A stretch of DNA of 64,000 nucleotides, from contig NZ_JAGYPM010000003.1 of assembly GCF_018343665.1 (NCBI RefSeq), forward strand, positions 587,497 to 651,496. Direction: 5' to 3'. How positions within the stretch are numbered: the first letter of the stretch is position 1; each line of letters opens with the position of its first letter. Shown in pieces: positions 57,457 through 64,000 of this stretch. This stretch comes from Cytobacillus citreus. Lineage in GTDB: Bacteria > Bacillota > Bacilli > Bacillales > Cytobacillaceae. The notes beneath the pieces are model-generated. The model saw nothing but the letters and a program-made list of their open reading frames with translations, did no database searches and was not told the origin of the DNA. Position numbers and translations under genes: made by a program.

Positions 57457-58337
57457 AGTTCCTCCTCCTCATCATCTATCATATCTTCTGGTTCTGGCTT
57501 TACCATACTTCTTTTTACAACCATGACATGTTCAATATCATAAAAATTCGCACCTGGTTTGACGAATGCGGTTTGTGTAAGGCCATACTCTGCTGGTGTA
57601 ACATCTACGACCTTTCCAATTGGAAGGTTTTTCGGGAACACCCCACCCATTCCAGAACTGACAACATTTTGTCCTTTCTTAATCTTCGCATCATATGGAA
57701 TTCCCTTTAATAATAAAAGTCCCTTATCTTTATCGTATCCTTCAATTAAGCCAAAATAACTTTCTCCATCTGCTTGAATTTCAGCTGAAATTCGATTTGT
57801 CGGGTCCATTGAACTCAATAGCTGTACTGTAGAAGTTAATTGTGAAGTGCTTTTCACTTTTCCAATTAAGCCATTTGCCGTTAAAACAGGCATATCTTGT
57901 TCGATTCCATCCTTTGTGCCCTTATTTATTGTAAGAAGCTCATTCCACCTATCTGGATTTCTTCCCACTACTGTTGCTTGTATAGGTTCAAAATCACTTA
58001 ATGATTCTTTTTTATCAAGAATTTCACGGAGCTCAGCATTTTCCTTTTCCAGCATTTGTACATCCGATTCGAGACGAGCAAGTTCATCTAATCTTTTTTT
58101 CAACTCTTTATTTTCAGTATATGTATTTTGCAAGTCTTTCAGATTGTCAAAAAAACCAGCAACATAATGGGTTGGCCTTGAAACTGCCGTTTGCACCAAG
58201 CCAATCGTATCTTTAACAAATTGTTCTGGCCAGGTTAACTTTTCTCGTTCCTTTAAAGAAAACCCAATCAATGCCACGAGAATAATGATACTAACAAGCA
58301 AAATAATCAGGCGTTTATTCAGAAAAAACTGTGGCAT
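57453..58337 (-). CDS. mreC: Rod shape-determining protein MreC
   Basis: 294 residues: one transmembrane helix (LIILLVSIIILVALIGFSL), a coiled coil (about 65-110: KELKKRLDELARLESDVQML) and the extracytoplasmic beta-barrel domain (VVGRNPDRWNELLTINKGT, VSSGMGGVFPKNLPIGKV). GAGGTGTAAGGA precedes the ATG. Overlaps mreD; 199 bases after mreB. Confidence 0.96.
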   Translation of the reverse strand: MPQFFLNKRLIILLVSIIILVALIGFSLKEREKLTWPEQFVKDTIGLVQTAVSRPTHYVAGFFDNLKDLQNTYTENKELKKRLDELARLESDVQMLEKENAELREILDKKESLSDFEPIQATVVGRNPDRWNELLTINKGTKDGIEQDMPVLTANGLIGKVKSTSQLTSTVQLLSSMDPTNRISAEIQADGESYFGLIEGYDKDKGLLLLKGIPYDAKIKKGQNVVSSGMGGVFPKNLPIGKVVDVTPAEYGLTQTAFVKPGANFYDIEHVMVVKRSMVKPEPEDMIDDEEEEL

Positions 58338-58470
58338 TCCTTACACCTCATTTCTAGAGATTAGAGGTGAGAAGTTTGATTACGAGGTAACGGCGAATAT
58401 GCCATTATCATTCATAATAACCTCATTCCCAAAACATAACCTCTAATTAAAAAAGTAAATACATAGGTGG

Positions 58471-58503
58471 AGCCCACTCACATTTTTATTTTGTGTGTGG
58501 GCT
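58471..58503 (-). promoter_or_regulatory. Hairpin in the mreB-mreC gap
   Basis: Minus strand: AGCCCACACACA and TGTGAGTGGGCT around a loop of about 9 bases, 34 bases after the mreB stop, without a T run. It may reduce read-through or protect the mRNA end. TTAGAGGT (58361) and ACCTCTAA (58439) form a wider pair in the same gap. Confidence 0.5.
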
Positions 58504-58536
58504 TAAATCACATAAAAGATTTTGTTCAGATTAATA

Positions 58537-59598
<1,062 letters not shown>

Positions 59599-59690
59599 CT
59601 AAAACATTCATTAGCTTCAAAAAATTTATACAAATTTCAAATGCTTTGTTTTTTTAAAAAAACTGTGGTCAAATTGTGATAAATTTCATA

Positions 59691-59732
59691 TTGACGTAAA
59701 AAAGCATAAATAATATTATAGCTTATCGTCAA
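59691..59732. promoter_or_regulatory. Inverted repeat in the radC-mreB gap
   Basis: TTGACG (59691-59696) and CGTCAA (59727-59732) bound an inner near-palindrome AAGCATAAATAATATTATAG followed by CTTAT. TTGACG on each strand, with TATTAT/TATAAT nearby, could be promoter or operator. The rest of the gap shows nothing. Confidence 0.4.
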
Positions 59733-59746
59733 ATAAAAACATAGTG

Positions 59747-60436
59747 TTATAAATACCCTTTTTCCTTTAAACTCACAAATTTATTTTCCCCAATAATAAG
59801 ATGATCGAGCACGTCAATTCCAATTATTTTTCCACATTCAGATAGACGCTTTGTCACCTCGATATCCTCTCTACTCGGAGTTGGATCACCACTCGGATGA
59901 TTATGTGCACAAATGATGGAAGCCGCGGAACGCCTGAAAGCTTCTTTAAACACCTCTCTTGGGTGCACAATTGAGGCATTTAAGCTGCCGATAAAGATAG
60001 TCTGCTTGTGCAGAACTTGATTTTTTGTATTAAGATAAAGGCAAACAAAATGCTCCTGCGACAGGAATCTCATATCATTCATCACATATTTCGCACCATC
60101 CTCAGGAGAGCGAATCGTATAGCGATCGTCAAATGATAGATTTGATATTCTTCTGCCAATTTCTACAGCAGCTAACAGCTGAATTGCTTTTGCGGCTCCA
60201 ATGCCTTTTATGGATGTAATTTCATCTAATGAGGCATCCTTTAATAATCTTAAACCTTCAAAATGCGTTAGAAGCCGATTAGACAGTTGTAGAACAGATT
60301 CATCCTTTGTCCCAGTTCGAAGTAGAATGGCTACTAGTTCATGAGTAGATAAACTTTGTGGTCCATTTTGGATAAACCGTTCCCTTGGACGTTCATCCTG
60401 TGGAAAATCCTTAATCAATAAGGATTGAGTTTGCAT
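59747..60436 (-). CDS. radC: RadC-family (JAB/MPN) protein
   Basis: 229 residues: N-terminal HhH-like region (LLKDASLDEITSIKGIGAAK) and a C-terminal JAMM metalloprotease-like domain with HNHPSGDPTPSRED. Named for DNA repair but actual role unclear. Order mreB-radC-maf-spoIIB is the Bacillus one. AGGGAGGAATTAATAC precedes the ATG. Confidence 0.96.
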   Translation of the reverse strand: MQTQSLLIKDFPQDERPRERFIQNGPQSLSTHELVAILLRTGTKDESVLQLSNRLLTHFEGLRLLKDASLDEITSIKGIGAAKAIQLLAAVEIGRRISNLSFDDRYTIRSPEDGAKYVMNDMRFLSQEHFVCLYLNTKNQVLHKQTIFIGSLNASIVHPREVFKEAFRRSAASIICAHNHPSGDPTPSREDIEVTKRLSECGKIIGIDVLDHLIIGENKFVSLKEKGYL

Positions 60437-60493
60437 GTATTAATTCCTCCCTTATTATCACAGATGATAGGGAGTTTAAAGATGAACAAATAA

Positions 60494-61072
60494 TTATTTA
60501 GAAAATGGCATCACATATCCTGCATTCCTTAATTCTCGAACTGTTTTTGAAATAGGGAGGCCCATGACAGAGAAATAGTCACCGTCTATCTTTTTGACTA
60601 GCATACTGCCGAAGCCTTGGATCCCGTATGCCCCCGCTTTATCAAACGGTTCACCGGTGTCAATGTAAGCATTTATTTCTTCATCCGAAAGCTCCCAAAA
60701 CACCACGTCAGTTTTTACATAGAATTTAATTTCATTTTCAGGAGCAACAATCGAAACCCCCGTGTAAACAGAATGCTCTTTCCCAGACAATTTTTTTATC
60801 ATCGAATACGCATCTGCCCTGTCCTTTGGTTTTCCTAAAACGATCTCGTCTAAAACAACGATTGTATCAGCACCAATTACAAATGAATTTTGGTGCTTCA
60901 TACTTACCGCTCTTGCTTTTCTGCTGCTAAGCTCCATGACAATTTCTCCAGGGGTTAATGCGGGATCAAAGTTTTCATCAACATCACTGCTGGATACTTC
61001 AAATGTTATATGAAGATTTTCAAGAAGTTCTTTTCGTCGTGGAGAAGAAGAGGCTAAAATGAGGTTTTGCAT
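60494..61072 (-). CDS. maf: Maf-type nucleotide pyrophosphatase / septum inhibitor
   Basis: 192 residues: N-terminal LILASSSPRRKELLE, VIGADTIVVLDEIVLGKP, GKEHSVYTGVSIV and DKAGAYGIQGFGSMLVKKI, all family signatures. Hydrolyses non-canonical or excess nucleoside triphosphates; overproduction blocks division in B. subtilis. AGGTGATAAT precedes the ATG. Confidence 0.97.
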   Translation of the reverse strand: MQNLILASSSPRRKELLENLHITFEVSSSDVDENFDPALTPGEIVMELSSRKARAVSMKHQNSFVIGADTIVVLDEIVLGKPKDRADAYSMIKKLSGKEHSVYTGVSIVAPENEIKFYVKTDVVFWELSDEEINAYIDTGEPFDKAGAYGIQGFGSMLVKKIDGDYFSVMGLPISKTVRELRNAGYVMPFSK

Positions 61073-61217
61073 ATTATCACCTGACCTTATATTCGTATCA
61101 ATTTGGGAGATACATTATAATCGTACCAAAATTTGATAGGACAAACAATTTTTAACCCGATAAAAAACGTAAATTTTGTTTTTTCTTCTGAAAAAGTTTT
61201 AAGAATGAATGCAGATA

Positions 61218-61252
61218 AAGGAGCCTGTAGAAAAATATTGCAACAGACTCCA
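61218..61252 (-). terminator. Terminator-like hairpin after spoIIB
   Basis: Minus strand: GGAGTCTGTTG and CTACAGGCTCC around a 10-base loop, then TTTAT. About 75 bases past the stop. The rest of the spoIIB-maf gap shows nothing. Confidence 0.6.
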
Positions 61253-61326
61253 ATAATTATGCGTTATTTCCTAGAAAATATTCGATTTTGAGCGGATGAT
61301 GTAAAAAGTTAGAGTGTTATGCAGAT

Positions 61327-62415
61327 TTATGAAACAGAATGGAAGGTGGAAAGAAATCCTAATAAATGCTGTTGGAGTTTTGTCAACACATTAGAGTCGT
61401 TTGACTCACTATAAGATTTTAGCTGTGCATAAGCAAGGTCCAACTCACTTTTTAATAAGATGATTCCTTCATGCTTGAATTGATCCGTTTTACTAGCTTT
61501 TAAAATCGCAGCTTGCTTTTCGATATTTTTTAAAGTTTCTTCAGATATACTATTATCGACTGCAGCTTCTGTCGCACCTGCTGTCATTACTTCAAAAATT
61601 AACGGAACAGCTTCCATAAATTTTTTTTCTTCAGGAAGAAGACCAGCTATAGACTTCTCTTCGAATGAAATTGGTTTAGCAAAAACCTCAATGTCCTTTC
61701 CCTTTAATTGTTGACTCATCTCTTTAGCGTTCTCAATACTATCTGCCACACTTAAATAAAGAACGGCTTGCTCATTCATCTCAATGACTTGAGAAGGAAT
61801 TCCTTTCTGAATATTATCCTCTTGAACTTGTTTTGCCGATTCTACAGTAGAGAACACTCCCCCTTGAATGACGAATGTCGAAAGTGATTTAACTATTACG
61901 GTCTCCGAGCCTGCCCCTTCTTTTTCTTCTGGGACTGGTTCAGTAATAGCTGGAAGTTCGGTTTCTGCCGTATTTTCAGTTATGACTAATTTCAACATAA
62001 TAAAGCCGAAGCTTGTACCTAACAGAATGGCAAAAAAAACTGTAATAAAAACAGAAGAAAGCAGACCATTGCGATTATTCTTTTTCAAACTACTTCCGAA
62101 AGCAGCTAAACCTTTCTTGTTTATCTTTTTCGATTTAGTTGCTATTTTATATTCCGCTAAGTCCGATTGTTCAATAGTATCTTCAGGAAGGATCCAATCA
62201 AAGTTGTCATCGTCTGTTGTTTCTTGAGTTGCTGCTGCTTCATTTGAAGAAAAATAATCGAAATTAACCTTTTGATCTTCGTCTACTATCAATCTATCAT
62301 TCTCTAAATCCTCTTGATTTAATTTATTCTCCGGAATCTTATTTTCTTCATATGAACGCTGATTTCCATTAATTTTTATCGTAATTGTTCTCCCTTTATC
62401 CGGCCTGTCCACCAT
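61327..62415 (-). CDS. spoIIB: Stage II sporulation protein B (SPOR-domain)
   Basis: 362 residues: acidic cytosolic N-terminus, one transmembrane helix (LLSSVFITVFFAILLGTSFG, about residues 125-150) and an extracytoplasmic SPOR-like region (STFVIQGGVFSTVESAKQVQ) for septal peptidoglycan, then a helical C-terminus. It aids septal wall thinning and engulfment. ATG at 62415 follows GGAGGGAGG; an ATG at 62430 has no site. Its place next to maf is as in B. subtilis. Confidence 0.88.
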   Translation of the reverse strand: MVDRPDKGRTITIKINGNQRSYEENKIPENKLNQEDLENDRLIVDEDQKVNFDYFSSNEAAATQETTDDDNFDWILPEDTIEQSDLAEYKIATKSKKINKKGLAAFGSSLKKNNRNGLLSSVFITVFFAILLGTSFGFIMLKLVITENTAETELPAITEPVPEEKEGAGSETVIVKSLSTFVIQGGVFSTVESAKQVQEDNIQKGIPSQVIEMNEQAVLYLSVADSIENAKEMSQQLKGKDIEVFAKPISFEEKSIAGLLPEEKKFMEAVPLIFEVMTAGATEAAVDNSISEETLKNIEKQAAILKASKTDQFKHEGIILLKSELDLAYAQLKSYSESNDSNVLTKLQQHLLGFLSTFHSVS

Positions 62416-62467
62416 TCGTCCTCCCTCCATGTCAATGGCTAATTTTGTTTCATCCTACCATATCAAC

Positions 62468-62500
62468 AAAAAAAAATAACAAGACTTTTGTCGTCTTGTT
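62468..62500 (-). terminator. Terminator after pilO
   Basis: Minus strand: AACAAGAC and GTCTTGTT around a 7-base loop, then ATTTTTTTTT. It overlaps the pilO stop and separates the pil operon from spoIIB. Confidence 0.92.
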
Positions 62501-63311
62501 ACCTTGGATTTTCGTCAAATTTTTCAAGAGAATCATCTTTTTCTTTCTCAAATTCATTTGAAATATCTTCCGAAATACTAAACGGATTTTTTTTGCCGCT
62601 TGGCTTTGGAACTTCCATTTTTGGAAGTTGATCAATTAAATCAGTTAGATTTGGCATATAAAATGTTGCAATCGTGATTTGAGAAGTAATCAATTCTTTC
62701 TCTTGATCCGTAGAAATAACCTCTTCAAGTCCGTTAATTTCTAATTTTTCGACTAGAATGATACGCTCCTGAGATTCTAGTGTTTCAATAAATTTCTCCA
62801 GTTCAAAATAGCTCGGAGATTGAACAAATAGTACAGCAGTTGTTTTCTTCATTCCCGAAGGCATTGGAATATTTGATTTTTTATCGTCTACTTGTTCAGC
62901 CTCTGTATTATCAGTATTTATTTCTTCATTAGCTGTATTTGTATTTTCTGATTCATTCATGGGAGTTTCAATAATATCTCCATCAGTAAACTCCATCTCA
63001 AGTACTAAACTATCTGAAATGATCTCTGCTTTTTCTATATCAAGTAATAATTGTTCGACTAAAGGCTTAACTGGAATCTGTTTTTGCAGTGATTCTGTGC
63101 TTGTAAAAGTATCTGACTGTGGATCATCAGGTCTATGGCTTTCAACAGCTTCAAACAGCTTCTCCGCAGAACGCAATTCACTTTCTTTCGTAGATAAAGC
63201 TGATTTCAATGGCTGTAAATAGAAAAAGTAGAGTCCAGTAATAAACAAGATTAATATAATTACTCCCAAGATACCAATTTGCTTCTCTTTTTTAGAAAAC
63301 TGAAGGGTCAT
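62499..63311 (-). CDS. pilO: Type IV pilus-like assembly protein PilO
   Basis: 270 residues: one N-terminal transmembrane helix (ILGVIILILFITGLYFFYLQ), a coiled-coil stretch (LKSALSTKESELRSAEKLFE) and a PilO-type ferredoxin-like periplasmic domain with an acidic insert (about 115-150). The C-terminal tail is highly charged. AAGGAGGG precedes the ATG, which overlaps pilN by 4 bases. Alignment subcomplex of a type IV pilus or competence-like machine. Confidence 0.8.
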   Translation of the reverse strand: MTLQFSKKEKQIGILGVIILILFITGLYFFYLQPLKSALSTKESELRSAEKLFEAVESHRPDDPQSDTFTSTESLQKQIPVKPLVEQLLLDIEKAEIISDSLVLEMEFTDGDIIETPMNESENTNTANEEINTDNTEAEQVDDKKSNIPMPSGMKKTTAVLFVQSPSYFELEKFIETLESQERIILVEKLEINGLEEVISTDQEKELITSQITIATFYMPNLTDLIDQLPKMEVPKPSGKKNPFSISEDISNEFEKEKDDSLEKFDENPR

Positions 63312-63934
63312 GATTCATTCCCTCCTTGATTTTCCACTTGCAAATCTGCTTTTATTACTGATCGATTTAGAATTATTTCATAATTCGCAAGATAACGTGG
63401 AATATATTGGTTCTCATGTTCCATTTTCGACGTTTGTTCTGTCTCTTCTTCAGTTGGTTCATTCGCAGTTAAAGTAATTAGCCTTACATCCTCGATCCAA
63501 TCTGCATCAAGCATAGATTTTAAATAGTAGGATGCTTCACGTTTTGTGTCAAATTGAACAAGCAACTGAATATTTCCTGTTTCCTCATATTGAAAGGATT
63601 GAATAAAACCTCGTTCAGGCAGCAACGCTGTAAATTTTCTTAATAAAGGAACTGTCTTAATTGGGTATTCCTTAGCCCATTCCACTGCTTTTTCTAATTC
63701 TTTCTGTGAATTTGCTGATTCCGCATCAGTTATCTTTTTCTCATCAATCTCAATTAATTGCTGTGTTGTTGAAATTTGCTGTTCAACTGTTTTTAATTTA
63801 GCTTTATAAGACTGGCCTACCCACATTGTAATGAATATGCCTACTAACAATAATAAGAAGAAGACTCCGACTAGCACAAAAAGAGCTGTATTTCTCGATT
63901 CCTTTTTCGGTAATAGGTTAATCTCAACGAGCAT
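63308..63934 (-). CDS. pilN: Type IV pilus-like assembly protein PilN
   Basis: 208 residues: the cytosolic signature VEINLLPKKE at the N-terminus (which in the family binds PilM), a transmembrane helix (LFVLVGVFFLLLLVGIFITM), a coiled coil and a PilN domain. GAGGTG precedes the ATG, within the end of pilM. Coupled to pilO. Confidence 0.85.
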   Translation of the reverse strand: MLVEINLLPKKESRNTALFVLVGVFFLLLLVGIFITMWVGQSYKAKLKTVEQQISTTQQLIEIDEKKITDAESANSQKELEKAVEWAKEYPIKTVPLLRKFTALLPERGFIQSFQYEETGNIQLLVQFDTKREASYYLKSMLDADWIEDVRLITLTANEPTEEETEQTSKMEHENQYIPRYLANYEIILNRSVIKADLQVENQGGNES

Positions 63935-63936
63935 AA

Positions 63937-64000
63937 TTACACCTCTTTTAATGCAAGTCCCAGAGCTAGATAATGCGTCCTCGGAAGACTATCTTCTGTT
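63937..64000 (-). CDS. pilM: PilM-like protein, C-terminal 21 codons
   Basis: Only the 3' end is in the window; the residues EDSLPRTHYLALGLALKEV before the TAA match the C-terminal end of PilM (actin-like pilus ATPase), and it stops 2 bases before pilN. Assignment leans on the pilN-pilO context. Confidence 0.7.
   Translation of the reverse strand, partial: TEDSLPRTHYLALGLALKEV

Overview
The window is chromosomal DNA from an endospore-forming, A+T-rich member of the Bacillaceae. The evidence is a dense set of sporulation genes (spoVB, bofC, safA, a coxA-like gene, spo0B, spoIVFA/B, spoIIB), AGGAGG-type ribosome binding sites, a T-box leader, a Firmicutes-type 6S RNA and an L21 leader. From memory, gene order follows the Bacillus subtilis yrrC-trmU-cymR-aspS-hisS-relA-recJ-secDF-spoVB-tgt-queA-ruvBA-bofC and safA-yrxA-pheA-obg-spo0B-rpmA-rplU-spoIVF-minDC-mreDCB-radC-maf-spoIIB segments. 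It is therefore mostly core backbone with insertions. No rRNA, tRNA, prophage, transposase or CRISPR array was seen.

Layout. 1-5773: recD2 (cut by the left edge), a TPR protein, mnmA, iscS, cymR and a YczE-type membrane protein, all leftward. 5936-7201: rarA, rightward. 7335-11087: a five-gene ABC-transporter/GntR operon inserted between rarA and tcdA. 11243-16330: tcdA, 6S RNA, aspS and hisS under a T-box. 16338-25473: a small YrzK-like gene, the amidase yrvJ, dtd-relA, recJ-apt and a cation-efflux gene. 25687-36849: secDF, comN, spoVB, yrbG, yrzE, yajC-tgt-queA and ruvAB. 36983-42026: a lipoprotein, bofC, aroK-aroD and a second GntR/ABC operon. 42148-48665: coxA-like gene, a CotS-type kinase, safA, a dead nifS, niaR and pheA/pheB. 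48693-63939: obg, spo0B, rpmA-prp-rplU, an RNase E/G, spoIVFAB, minCD, mreBCD, radC, maf, spoIIB and pilMNO (pilM cut by the right edge).

How the genes work together. iscS supplies sulfur to mnmA for tRNA U34 thiolation, and cymR controls cysteine metabolism. recD2, rarA, recJ, ruvAB and radC concern fork repair and recombination. relA, dtd, the T-box and the tRNA-modification enzymes (tcdA, tgt, queA) link translation quality to stress. mreBCD and minCD set cell shape and septum position. The sporulation genes cover phosphorelay (spo0B), engulfment (spoIIB), sigma-K activation (spoIVFAB, bofC), cortex (spoVB, coxA-like) and coat (safA and the kinase).

Most notable observations. (1) A decayed nifS lies just upstream of niaR, exactly where Bacillus keeps nifS, and the nadBCA genes expected between it and safA are gone, so this locus has lost de novo NAD synthesis. 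(2) yrzE has no canonical start codon with a ribosome binding site; the best reading is an AUA start. (3) Both GntR/ABC operons carry AGTGT...ACACT operators over their -10 boxes. (4) A set of large, structured intergenic repeats is shared between distant gaps. (5) Obg carries Glu in place of the G4 Asp. Start codons were moved from the longest reading frame wherever a ribosome binding site decided it; several are TTG or GTG.
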